Source: Nocardia cerradoensis NBRC 101014
GTDB lineage: Bacteria; Actinomycetota; Actinomycetes; Mycobacteriales; Mycobacteriaceae
Direction: 5' to 3'
Assembly (NCBI RefSeq): GCF_000308535.1
Contig: NZ_BAFW01000378.1
Coordinates: 1-35,530 of the forward strand
Length of the DNA: 35,530 nt
Of this stretch, positions 1 through 8,295 are shown piece by piece. Positions within the stretch are counted from its first letter, which is position 1, and the number at the start of each line of letters is the position of its first letter. The position numbers and the translations under genes were made by a program. The notes beneath the pieces were generated by a model. It ran no database searches, had not been told where the DNA came from, and was given only the letters and a program-made list of their open reading frames with translations.

Positions 1-2
1 CC

Positions 3-1484
3 GGCGCCGACGGCCGGATCTACGTCGCGCAGGTGGCGGGCAGCCAGATCAGCGCCCTGGACCCGAATTCCGGCGACCTGGAGACGATCAGCGCGATGGG
101 CAGCGATATCGTCGCGCCCGACGACATCGCCTTCGCACCCGACGGCGAGCTCTACATCACCGAGTACTACGACGGCCGCGTCAGCATCCGCGACGGCAAG
201 GGCGAAACCCGGGTCCTCCGTGACGATCTCCCCGGCGCCAACGGCATCACCTTCCACCAGGGCCGGCTGTTCGTCGACGAGTGCCGCCCGGGTGGGCGGC
301 TGATGGAATTGGATCCGGCCGGCGGCGCGCCGCGGATCCTGCTGGACGGCCTGCCGATGCCGAATGCGCTCGAGGTCGGGCCCGACGGCAAGCTCTACTA
401 TCCGCTGCTGGGCAGCAACGAGATCTGGCGCATCGACCCCGACGGCGGTGAACCCGAGCGGGTCGCGGCCGACCTGGGCGGACCGGATGCGGTCAAATTC
501 GATGCCGCCGGCCGCATCGTCTCCACCCAGGTCGCGACCGGCGAGGTGGTGCGCATCGATCCGCGCAACGGCGAGCGAACCGTGCTCGCCACCGTCGGCC
601 CCGGCCTGGACAACCTGACCTTCGTCGGCGAGCGGCTGTTCGTCTCCAGCTTCACCGGCAAGATCACCGAAATCCTCGCCGGCGGGGCCACCCGCACCGC
701 CCTCGCCGACGGACTGACCTGGCCGCTGGATCTGACCGTCGGCCCCGACGGCACCCTGTACATCGCCGACGGCACCTTCCTGCTCGCCGTCCCGCCCGGC
801 GGCGAATTGCACACCGCCGGAATGCTTTTCAGCCCCGGTTATCCCGGCTACATCCGCGGCCTCACCGCGACGGGCGACGGGGACCTCATCGTCACCGGCA
901 ACGGGTCGGTCTCGCGCTATCGCCCGGCCGCCAGCGAGAGCGAGGTGATCGTCGACGGCCTGGACCAGCTCTACGGTGTGGCGGTCGCCCCCGACGGCAC
1001 CGTCGCGGTCGCCGACCGGGGCACCGGCATGGTGCACGCCGTGCGCGGCGGGCGCACCGAACTGCTCGCGAGCGGGCTGCATGATCCGATGGGCGTGGCA
1101 TTCACCGCGGGCGGCACCTGCCTGGTCGCCGAAGCGGGCGCGGGCCGGGTGGTGGCGATCGACGGTTCGACGGCCGATACGATCACCGACGGGCTCGGCT
1201 GCCCGCACGGCCTGGCAATCCACGACGGTCTGGTGTACATCGTCGACGTCGAGGCCAAAGAACTGATCGGCCTGGACCCGAAAACCGAAGCGCGCCAGGT
1301 GATCGCGCGGAATCTGCCGGTGGGCGCCCCGCCCGGGGTGACACCCAAACCGTTGAAGGGACTGCTGCCGTTCTCCGGACCGCAGGGACCGTTCAGCGGT
1401 ATCGCCGCCGGACCCGACGGCACGCTTTACCTCTCCGGCGACGCCGAGGGCAGCGTCCTCGCGATCCGGCGCGACGGCCGGTGA
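3..1484 (+). CDS. NHL/SMP-30-like beta-propeller protein, possible lactonase (5' partial)
   Basis: The reading frame is already open at base 3 (GADGRIYVAQ...) and shows propeller-type repeats from there on, so the true start lies upstream and the GTG at 33 is probably internal. Repeats of the form PDG-x-L/I-Y-I/V recur about every 40 residues (for example DGELYITEYYDGR, DGKLYYPLLG, DGTLYIADG, DGTLYLSGD). This is the signature of six-bladed NHL/SMP-30/gluconolactonase propellers. Family members include metal-dependent lactonases, but no metal-ligand set can be assigned with certainty. The stop overlaps the next gene (GTGA), so it is the first visible gene of a catabolic operon. Inference: it opens the lactone made by the BVMO encoded downstream. 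A non-enzymatic binding propeller is the alternative. Family confidence is high; function is moderate to low. Confidence 0.8.
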   Translation, partial: GADGRIYVAQVAGSQISALDPNSGDLETISAMGSDIVAPDDIAFAPDGELYITEYYDGRVSIRDGKGETRVLRDDLPGANGITFHQGRLFVDECRPGGRLMELDPAGGAPRILLDGLPMPNALEVGPDGKLYYPLLGSNEIWRIDPDGGEPERVAADLGGPDAVKFDAAGRIVSTQVATGEVVRIDPRNGERTVLATVGPGLDNLTFVGERLFVSSFTGKITEILAGGATRTALADGLTWPLDLTVGPDGTLYIADGTFLLAVPPGGELHTAGMLFSPGYPGYIRGLTATGDGDLIVTGNGSVSRYRPAASESEVIVDGLDQLYGVAVAPDGTVAVADRGTGMVHAVRGGRTELLASGLHDPMGVAFTAGGTCLVAEAGAGRVVAIDGSTADTITDGLGCPHGLAIHDGLVYIVDVEAKELIGLDPKTEARQVIARNLPVGAPPGVTPKPLKGLLPFSGPQGPFSGIAAGPDGTLYLSGDAEGSVLAIRRDGR

Positions 1485-2338
1485 GCGCGGTGACTGTCGA
1501 CGACTTCTTCGGACTCGACGGCCGGGTCGTCATCGTCTCCGGCGCCAGCGGCGGCGGCATCGGCACGGCGGTCACCCGGCGCATCGCCGAGGCGGGCGCC
1601 TCCGTGATCGCGGTGGGCCGCTCCCGCGACAAACTCGACGCCGATATCGCACCCCTTGCGGCACAAGGACTTCCGATCGTCCCGGTGGCCGCCGACGCCG
1701 CCACCGACGAGGGCATCGCGACGGTGCTCGACCACGCCCGCGCGGCCGACGGCGACCTGTACGGGCTGGTCAATATCGCCGGCGGCGCCGCACCCGCGAC
1801 GTGGATGCCGGCCACCCGGGTCACCCGCGCGGATTGGCGGGCGCTGCTGGAATGGAATCTGGAGACGATGTTCTTCTTCAGCCAGGCGGTCGCCGCCGAA
1901 CTGAAAGCACGGCACCTGCCCGGGTCCATCGTGTCGCTGTCGTCGATCAGCGGAATGAACGCCGCCCCTTTCCACATCGCCTACGGCACCGCGAAGGCCG
2001 CACTCGTGGCCGCGACCCGGACCCTGGCCGCCGAACTGGCCCTCGACGGGATCCGGGTCAACGCGGTCGCCCCGGGCGTCACCGCGACGCCCGCCTCGGG
2101 CACCTACGTGGGCGCCGACCCCGAGCGCGATCGCCGTGCCATCGCCATGGGCCGCCGCGCCCGGCCGGAGGAACAGGCCGGGCCCATCCTGTTCCTGCTG
2201 TCCGACCTGTCGAGCTACATCACCGGGCAGACCGTGCTGGTGGACGGCGGGCTGAACCTGAAATGGACCCATCTGGGCGCGGACAACACCTCGCTGTTCC
2301 TCGAGGACGACGGGTTCCGCGCCGCCATCACACGCTGA
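1481..2338 (+). CDS. SDR-family oxidoreductase
   Basis: A 285-aa classical short-chain dehydrogenase/reductase. The nucleotide-binding loop is SGASGGGIG (about residues 20-28), the NNAG-equivalent motif is NIAGG (98-102), and the catalytic residues are Ser154/155 with Tyr168-x3-Lys172 (YGTAK). The C-terminus has the usual TGQTVLVDGG signature. The GTG start overlaps the upstream stop by 4 bp and has no strong Shine-Dalgarno sequence, so translational coupling is likely. Likely role: NAD(P)-dependent oxidation of a hydroxyl group on the operon's substrate, for example the alcohol made by the adjacent Rieske oxygenase, giving the ketone used by the BVMO. The alcohol substrate and cofactor preference cannot be read from sequence. 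Confidence 0.9.
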   Translation: MSAVTVDDFFGLDGRVVIVSGASGGGIGTAVTRRIAEAGASVIAVGRSRDKLDADIAPLAAQGLPIVPVAADAATDEGIATVLDHARAADGDLYGLVNIAGGAAPATWMPATRVTRADWRALLEWNLETMFFFSQAVAAELKARHLPGSIVSLSSISGMNAAPFHIAYGTAKAALVAATRTLAAELALDGIRVNAVAPGVTATPASGTYVGADPERDRRAIAMGRRARPEEQAGPILFLLSDLSSYITGQTVLVDGGLNLKWTHLGADNTSLFLEDDGFRAAITR

Positions 2339-2357
2339 GACGCCGTCAGGAGAAGTC

Positions 2358-3734
2358 ATGACCGAAACTGCCGACAGCATCACCGAAACGACTGCGGCGC
2401 AACCCTTGTCGACGCCGATGACGATCGGCGTCGACGCCTACATCAGTGCCGACTACGCCCGCGCCGAGGGCGACAAGCTGTGGGCGAAGGTGTGGCAGCA
2501 GGTGTGCCGTGTCGAGGAGCTGCCCCGGGTCGGCGATTTCCTCACCTACGACATCCTCGACGACTCGATCATCGTCGTGCGCACGGCGGCGGATACGCTG
2601 CGCGCCTACCACAACGTGTGTGCGCATCGCGGCCGCCGGCTGGTCGACACCCCGCCGGGCGCCCACGACGCACACGGGCAGCGCAAACAGTTCGTCTGCG
2701 GATTCCACGGCTGGCGCTACGACCTCGAGGGCCGCAACACGTTCGTGCCCGAACGCGGCGACTGGACGTGCGGGCTGACCGAACGTAACGACGGTTTGCC
2801 GCCCGTGCGCATCGATACCTGGGGCGGCTGGGTGTGGATCAATCTCGATTCCGGCTGCGAACCGCTGCGCGACTATCTGGAACCGGCTGCCTCCCTGCTG
2901 GATCCGTTCCACCTGGAGAACATGCGGTACCGCTGGCGGCGCTGGCTGACCTTCGACTGCAACTGGAAGGTCGCCTTCGAGGCGTTCATGGAGACCTATC
3001 ACGTCCCCTACACCCATCCGGAATTCATGAATTTCGGCAATTTCCTCGGCTGGGGCCGCGCCCAGGGCAGGCACAGCAATATCGGTTACGACGCCCCCAA
3101 GGGGATGGAGGAGAACCAGGGCAAACTGCGGATCGGCGCCGGTCCCGACGCCCGGATCTCGACCGCGCAACTGCAGAATTTCACCTGGGAGAACGCCAAC
3201 ACCAACACCACCGAGACGATGGTGGAGGTCGCGAATCGGCTCGCCGACGAACTTCCCGCCGACACTCCCCCCGATCAGGTGATGCGCTACTGGCTCGACA
3301 CCTGCCGCAAGGAGGACGCCGAACGCGGCGTGGTGTGGCCGACCGTGGATCCGGACATCGTCGCGAAAAGCGGAACGGCCTGGCAGATCTTCCCCAATTT
3401 CCAGATCGGGCACGCACTGAACAATATGCTGTGCTACCGATTCCGGCCCTACGGCTACGACCCGGACAAGTGCGTCTTCGAGGCCGCGGTCTTCGAATTG
3501 TTCCCGCCCGGCGCGGAACCGCAGACCGAATGGATCTACACCCCGGTCGGCGATCCGGGCTGGCGGACCGTGCTGCCACAGGATTTCGACAATATGGCCG
3601 CCGTCCAGCAGGGCATGAAATCGCGCGGCTTCTCCGGCCCGAAACCCAACCCCTACCGCGAGCGCACGATCGTCAATCTGCACCACAACCTCGCGAAATA
3701 CATGGGAACCGGCGCGCCGACCGAGCTGGAATGA
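2358..3734 (+). CDS. Rieske non-heme iron oxygenase, alpha subunit
   Basis: A 458-aa aromatic-ring-hydroxylating-type oxygenase alpha subunit. The Rieske [2Fe-2S] ligands are visible as C88-x-H90 (CAHRG) and C114-x2-H117 (CGFHGW). The mononuclear iron site is in the C-terminal catalytic domain: NWK at 202-204, then ETYHVPYTH with His215 and His220. The third carboxylate is probably an Asp in QDFDNM (409 or 411), which precedes the conserved Q-x-G segment. Length is normal. ATG at 2358 follows a clear AGGAG (2349-2353). No beta subunit, ferredoxin or reductase is encoded nearby, so it is probably an alpha-only oxygenase that borrows electrons from a partner encoded elsewhere. Family members hydroxylate or demethylate aromatics, steroids and other cyclic compounds. 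Substrate unknown. Confidence 0.93.
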   Translation: MTETADSITETTAAQPLSTPMTIGVDAYISADYARAEGDKLWAKVWQQVCRVEELPRVGDFLTYDILDDSIIVVRTAADTLRAYHNVCAHRGRRLVDTPPGAHDAHGQRKQFVCGFHGWRYDLEGRNTFVPERGDWTCGLTERNDGLPPVRIDTWGGWVWINLDSGCEPLRDYLEPAASLLDPFHLENMRYRWRRWLTFDCNWKVAFEAFMETYHVPYTHPEFMNFGNFLGWGRAQGRHSNIGYDAPKGMEENQGKLRIGAGPDARISTAQLQNFTWENANTNTTETMVEVANRLADELPADTPPDQVMRYWLDTCRKEDAERGVVWPTVDPDIVAKSGTAWQIFPNFQIGHALNNMLCYRFRPYGYDPDKCVFEAAVFELFPPGAEPQTEWIYTPVGDPGWRTVLPQDFDNMAAVQQGMKSRGFSGPKPNPYRERTIVNLHHNLAKYMGTGAPTELE

Positions 3735-3770
3735 CCCCGATACGATACTCACTCCCACAAGGATTTTCCG

Positions 3771-5597
3771 ATGAAACCCTGCGCCCCTACCCGGACCCCC
3801 GAGGTCGACAGAGAGGCCCTGCGGCAGAAATATCTGGCCGAACGCGACAAGCGGCTCCGCCCGGAGGGACAGCAGCAGTACCTCGAGGCGGCCGGCGAAT
3901 TCGCGGACTTCTACGAGGCCGACCCGCACCTGCCGGTCGTCCCGCGCGCGCCGATCGACGCCGATATCGAGGTCGTCATCCTGGGCGGGGGTTTCGCCGG
4001 GCTCATCACCGCCCACCGGCTGCAGCAGGCCGGCGTCACCGACTTCCGGATCGTGGAACTGGGCGGCGATTTCGGCGGTGTCTGGTACTGGAACCGGTAT
4101 CCGGGCATCCAGGTCGACTCCGACGCCTATTGCTATCTGCCGCTACTCGAGGAAACCGGATTCATTCCGAAGGAGAAATTCTCCCACGGCGACGAATGCT
4201 ACGAACACGCCCAGCGCATCGGTAAACATTTCGGGTTCTACGACAAGGCGATCTTCCATACGCTGGTGCGCGCGCTGGAATGGGACGAGCAGATCGCGCG
4301 CTGGCGAATCGCCACCAACCGCGGCGACGAGATCCGCGCCCGCTTCCTGATCATGTGCCAGGGGCCCTACAACCGGCCGAAACTGCCCGGCATTCCCGGG
4401 ATCACCGAATTCGAGGGACATACCTTCCACACCGCGCGGTGGGATTACGACTACACCGGCGGTGACCTGCATGGCGGCCTGGATCGTCTCGGCGACAAGA
4501 AGATCGCGGTCATCGGTACCGGCGCCAGCGGGGTCCAGGTGATTCCGCATCTGGCGCGCGGGGCGAAACATGTCACGGTCTTCCAGCGCACGCCGTCCTA
4601 TATCTTCGAGCGCGACAATCACCCGACCGATCCGGAATGGGCAGCCTCACTGCAACCGGGGTGGCGCACCGAAAGGCAGCGCAATTTCCACAACGCCGCC
4701 TTCGCCTTCTACTCCCCCGGCGAACCGGATCTGATCTGCGACGGCTGGACCGAGGTCGCCCGCAATCTGGCCGCGAAATTGAACGAGACCGACGGCTGGG
4801 CCGCGCTGGCCGATCCGGCGACATTCCTCGAACTCAAGGAAATCGAGGACTACCGCGCCATGGAGCGATTGCGCCGGCGCGTGGAAGAGATCGTCGAGGA
4901 TCCCGAGACCGCGGAGAAGTTGAAGCCGTACTACCGCAACATGTGTAAGCGGCCGGTATTCAACGACGACTATCTCCCGACGTTCAACCGGCCGAATGTG
5001 ACGCTGGTCGACGTCTCCGACACCAAGGGCGTCGAACGGATCACGCGCACGGGCGTCGTCGCGCACGGCGTCGAATACGAGGTCGACTGCATCGTCTTCG
5101 CCAGCGGTTTCGAGATCACCACCGCACTGGATCGCCAGTTCGACATCGCACCCTTCGCGGGACGCGGCGGCAAATCGCTGTACGAGCACTGGGGCAAGGG
5201 TTTTCGCACGCTGCACGGGATCATGGCGCACGGATTCCCGAACCATTTCGCGACCGGATTCATTCAGGGCGGGGTCACCGCGGCCACCACGCTGATGTAC
5301 GAACAGCAGGCCGACCACATCGCCTACATCATCGCCCAGGCGCAGTCGCGCGGCGCGACCCGCGTGGAGCCGACCGCGGCGGCCGAGGAGGCGTGGGTGC
5401 AGACGATCCGGGCCAACACCGTCGACAACAGCACCTTCGTCACGGAATGCACCCCCGGCTACTACAACAGCGAGGGTGAGCCGAACGGCCGCTCGTTCCT
5501 CGGTGACCCGTTCTGGGGTGGTTTCTACGTCCTCGAGGACCTGCTGCAGGCCTGGCGTGCCGCCGGCGATCTGGACGGCCTGACGCTGAGCAGCTAG
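3771..5597 (+). CDS. Type I Baeyer-Villiger monooxygenase (flavin-dependent)
   Basis: A 608-aa protein with both dinucleotide-binding sites: LGGGFAGL (71-78) for FAD and GTGASG (249-254) for NADPH. Between them sits the BVMO fingerprint F-x-G-x3-H-x3-W-D, with F214, G216, H220, W224 and D225. GGVWYWNRYPG (102-112) and FQRTPSYI (271-278) are further family hallmarks. The extra N-terminal segment (VDREALRQKYLAERDKR...) and the length resemble the cyclododecanone/cyclopentadecanone/steroid monooxygenase clade rather than the shorter cyclohexanone enzymes. That comparison is from memory of the family. The reaction is O2 + NADPH + ketone to ester or lactone. ATG follows AAGGA about 10 bp upstream. 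In context it would act after an SDR-generated ketone and before a lactonase. Confidence 0.95.
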   Translation: MKPCAPTRTPEVDREALRQKYLAERDKRLRPEGQQQYLEAAGEFADFYEADPHLPVVPRAPIDADIEVVILGGGFAGLITAHRLQQAGVTDFRIVELGGDFGGVWYWNRYPGIQVDSDAYCYLPLLEETGFIPKEKFSHGDECYEHAQRIGKHFGFYDKAIFHTLVRALEWDEQIARWRIATNRGDEIRARFLIMCQGPYNRPKLPGIPGITEFEGHTFHTARWDYDYTGGDLHGGLDRLGDKKIAVIGTGASGVQVIPHLARGAKHVTVFQRTPSYIFERDNHPTDPEWAASLQPGWRTERQRNFHNAAFAFYSPGEPDLICDGWTEVARNLAAKLNETDGWAALADPATFLELKEIEDYRAMERLRRRVEEIVEDPETAEKLKPYYRNMCKRPVFNDDYLPTFNRPNVTLVDVSDTKGVERITRTGVVAHGVEYEVDCIVFASGFEITTALDRQFDIAPFAGRGGKSLYEHWGKGFRTLHGIMAHGFPNHFATGFIQGGVTAATTLMYEQQADHIAYIIAQAQSRGATRVEPTAAAEEAWVQTIRANTVDNSTFVTECTPGYYNSEGEPNGRSFLGDPFWGGFYVLEDLLQAWRAAGDLDGLTLSS

Positions 5598-5628
5598 CCC
5601 GGAACACGATGCGCGAGAGGATAAGCCG

Positions 5629-6546
5629 TTGTCCGAACTGAGATTCGACGATCGCGTCGCGGTGGTCACCGGCGCCGGGCGCGGTCTGGGCCGGGCCTAT
5701 GCCCTGCTGCTGGCCGAGCGTGGCGCGCGGGTGGTGGTCAACGATCCCGGCGGCAGTATGCGCGGTGAGGATCCCGACGCCGGAGTCGCCGCCGAGGTGG
5801 TCGCCGAAATCGCCGCCGCGGGCGGCACGGCGGTGGCGTGCACCGCGTCGGTCGCCACCCCGGAGGGCGGGCGGGCGATCGTGGACACGGCGCTGGACCG
5901 GTTCGGACGCCTCGACATCCTGATCCACAATGCCGGCACCGTGCGCTACGGATCGCTCACCGAACTGAGTTACGAGGATTTCGAGGCCGTGCTGGATGTG
6001 CATCTGCGCGGCGCCTTCCACACCGTGCGCGCGGCCTTCCCGGTCATGAGCGCGGCCGGCTACGGCCGGGTGGTGCTCACCTCCTCGATCGGCGGCCTCT
6101 ACGGCAATCGGGCGGTCGCCAATTACGCGGTGTCGAAGGCGGGCATGATCGGGCTGTCGAATGTGGTCGCCCTCGAGGGCGCCGAGGCGGGGGTGCGCTG
6201 CAACATCATCGTGCCCTCGGCGCTGACCCGGATGGCCGACGGCATCGACACCTCCGCCTATCCGGATATGCGCCCGGAACTGGTGGCCCCGGCGGTCGCG
6301 TACCTGGCGCACGAATCCTGTTGTCTCACCGGCGAATTGCTGGTCGCGATCGCGGGCCGGGTGGCACGCGCCTATATCGCCGAGACGCCGGGTGTGTATC
6401 AGCCGTCCTGGACCGTCGACGAGGTCGCCGCGCGCATCGACGACATCCGCAACACCGACAACTCGTGGATCCTGCCGCCGCTGAGCGCGCACGCCGATCA
6501 CATCGGCCGCAGCTTCGCGATGGCGACCGAAGGGAAACAGCAGTGA
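5629..6546 (+). CDS. SDR-family oxidoreductase, MFE-2/17beta-HSD4-like subgroup
   Basis: A 305-aa SDR with TGAGRGLG (about 14-21), HNAG (100-103), Ser152/153 and the active-site Y166-AVS-K170. The segment VVVNDPGGSMRGEDPD after the second beta strand, and the long C-terminal extension after the Rossmann core (PAVAYLAHESCCLTGELLVAIAG...), are typical of SDRs related to the dehydrogenase domain of peroxisomal multifunctional enzymes. Those proteins usually oxidise hydroxyacyl-CoA or hydroxysteroid substrates. The start is TTG at 5629, chosen because GAGAGG lies about 9 bp upstream and the N-terminus fits the family. The stop overlaps the next start. Inference: a second dehydrogenation step in the operon's pathway. 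No CoA ligase is present in the window. Confidence 0.88.
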   Translation: MSELRFDDRVAVVTGAGRGLGRAYALLLAERGARVVVNDPGGSMRGEDPDAGVAAEVVAEIAAAGGTAVACTASVATPEGGRAIVDTALDRFGRLDILIHNAGTVRYGSLTELSYEDFEAVLDVHLRGAFHTVRAAFPVMSAAGYGRVVLTSSIGGLYGNRAVANYAVSKAGMIGLSNVVALEGAEAGVRCNIIVPSALTRMADGIDTSAYPDMRPELVAPAVAYLAHESCCLTGELLVAIAGRVARAYIAETPGVYQPSWTVDEVAARIDDIRNTDNSWILPPLSAHADHIGRSFAMATEGKQQ

Positions 6547-8243
6547 AGGTTTACGAACGGATCCTCGAACTCTTCGAGGCCGAGGGTATAGACACCATCT
6601 TCGGCATTCCGGACCCCAATTTCGTCCACCTGTTCCACCGCGCCGAGGAGCGCGGCTGGAAGGTGGTGGCGCCGCATCACGAGGAATCGGCCGGAATGAT
6701 GGCCGAGGGCGTCTCGCGGATGACCGGCAAGGCCGCGGTGTGCATCGGCACCCTGGGACCCGGAATCGCGAATCTGTCCGGCGCCATCATGTGCGCGAAG
6801 GTGGAGAATTCGCCGATCATCTTCCTGGGCGGGCAGCGGGCCCGGATCACCGAGCAGCGGGTGCGGCGCGGCCGGATCCAGTTCGTGCAGCAGGCCGGTC
6901 TGGTCGAGAATTCCGTGAAGTACAGCGCCAGTATCGAATACGCGGATCAGACCGACGAGATCATCCGCGAGAGCCTGCGCAAGGCGCTGTCGGGCACCCC
7001 GGGACCGGTGTACATCGAATATCCCTCGCACGTCATCGAGCAGGAGCTCGATCTGCCGCCGGCCCTGCCACCGCAGCGGTATCGCCTCGTCGGCCAGACC
7101 GCGGGCGCGGATCGCATCGCCGAGGCGGCCGAGCACATCCGGGCCGCGCGGCAGCCGATCCTGCTGATCGGGCACGGGGTGCACACCGCGCGGGCGGCGG
7201 AATCGGTGCGGCAATTGGCCGATCTCATGGCCGCCCCGGTGATCCAGACCTCCGGTGGCACCTCCTACATTCCCGGCCTCGAGGATCGCACCTTTCCCTA
7301 CGGTTTCTCCCCGTCGGCGGTGGAGGCGGTCGTGCAGTCGGACCTGTGCCTGGCCATCGGCACCGAACTCGGCGAACCGGTGCACTACGGCCGCGGCCGG
7401 CACTGGCTCGCGGGCGAAGCGGAGCGGAAATGGATTCTGGTGGAACAGGATCCGGCCGCCATCGGGGTGAACCGGCCCATCGACGTGCCGCTGGTCGGCG
7501 ATCTGCGGGCGGTGGTCCCCCAGTTGGTCGAGGCGCTGCGTGACACTCCCCGCACACCGTCACCGGAGCTCGCGGGCTGGATCGAGCGCGATGCCGCCCG
7601 GCTGGCCGACCTGGCCGAATCGGCGCCCAGTGGGATGAGCCCGGTCCATCCGGCGCGCCTGATCGTGGAGGCGACGAAAGCCTTTCCCGCCGACGGCATC
7701 ATGGCCCGGGACGGCGGCGCCACCACGATTTTCGGCTGGACGTACTCGCAGGCGAAACCGCACGACGTGATGTGGAACCAGAACTTCGGACATCTGGGCA
7801 CCGGGCTGCCCTACGCCATCGGCGCCTCGGTGGCCGACGGCGGCACCCGGCCCGTCATGCTGATCACCGGCGATTCCTCGTTCCAGTTCCAGATCGCCGA
7901 ACTCGAAACGGCCGCCCGCCTGAATCTGCCGCTGGTCTGCGTGGTCGGCGTCGACTACGCGTGGGGACTCGAGGTCGGCGTGTACAAACGCACCTTCGGG
8001 CAGGGCTCGCTCGAAACGGGTGTGCACTGGAGTACCGGTGTCCGTCTGGACAAGGTGGCCGAGGGTTTCGGATGCCACGGCGAATACGTCGAACGCGACG
8101 AGGACATCGCACCGGCGATCAAACGTGCCTATGCCAGCGGTAAGCCGGGGGTCGTGCACGTGGCCGTCGACCCGAAGGCCAATTCGGAGGAGATGCCCAG
8201 CTACGACGAATTCCGCACCTGGTACGCGGAAGGAATGCAGTAG
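6543..8243 (+). CDS. ThDP-dependent lyase/decarboxylase (acetolactate-synthase-like)
   Basis: A 566-aa three-domain thiamine-diphosphate enzyme. The N-terminal Pyr domain carries the cofactor-activating glutamate (HHEESAGMMAEG, Glu47) and GTLGPG (69-74). A central Rossmann-like domain follows. The C-terminal PP domain has GDSSF (443-447) where GDGxF is usual. About 26 residues later it has GVDYAWG, so the usual Mg-ligand pair NN is Val470-Asp471. Asp444 and Asp471 could still bind Mg. The GTG start at 6543 overlaps the preceding stop; a much longer in-frame ORF upstream is antisense/overlap noise. Likely chemistry is decarboxylation of a 2-keto acid or cleavage of an acyloin/2-hydroxyacyl bond to an aldehyde, which would feed the adjacent aldehyde dehydrogenase. 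It is not a clear biosynthetic IlvB: no regulatory subunit is nearby and the setting is catabolic. Confidence 0.88.
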   Translation: MKVYERILELFEAEGIDTIFGIPDPNFVHLFHRAEERGWKVVAPHHEESAGMMAEGVSRMTGKAAVCIGTLGPGIANLSGAIMCAKVENSPIIFLGGQRARITEQRVRRGRIQFVQQAGLVENSVKYSASIEYADQTDEIIRESLRKALSGTPGPVYIEYPSHVIEQELDLPPALPPQRYRLVGQTAGADRIAEAAEHIRAARQPILLIGHGVHTARAAESVRQLADLMAAPVIQTSGGTSYIPGLEDRTFPYGFSPSAVEAVVQSDLCLAIGTELGEPVHYGRGRHWLAGEAERKWILVEQDPAAIGVNRPIDVPLVGDLRAVVPQLVEALRDTPRTPSPELAGWIERDAARLADLAESAPSGMSPVHPARLIVEATKAFPADGIMARDGGATTIFGWTYSQAKPHDVMWNQNFGHLGTGLPYAIGASVADGGTRPVMLITGDSSFQFQIAELETAARLNLPLVCVVGVDYAWGLEVGVYKRTFGQGSLETGVHWSTGVRLDKVAEGFGCHGEYVERDEDIAPAIKRAYASGKPGVVHVAVDPKANSEEMPSYDEFRTWYAEGMQ

Positions 8244-8295
8244 TGCTCGACAGACCCTGCCCCACAGCGCATCCGGAGAGAAGGACGGGCGGCTC

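Noticed and set aside
2346..4016. Long minus-strand open frame (556 codons) opposite the Rieske/BVMO genes
   Set aside because: It is antisense to two well-recognised genes, has no recognisable domains and is typical of stop-poor antisense frames in high-GC DNA.
5838..6542. 5' extension of the ThDP-enzyme frame to 801 codons
   Set aside because: The extension overlaps the SDR coding sequence in another frame and is Arg/Gly-rich. Family homology starts at the GTG at 6543.
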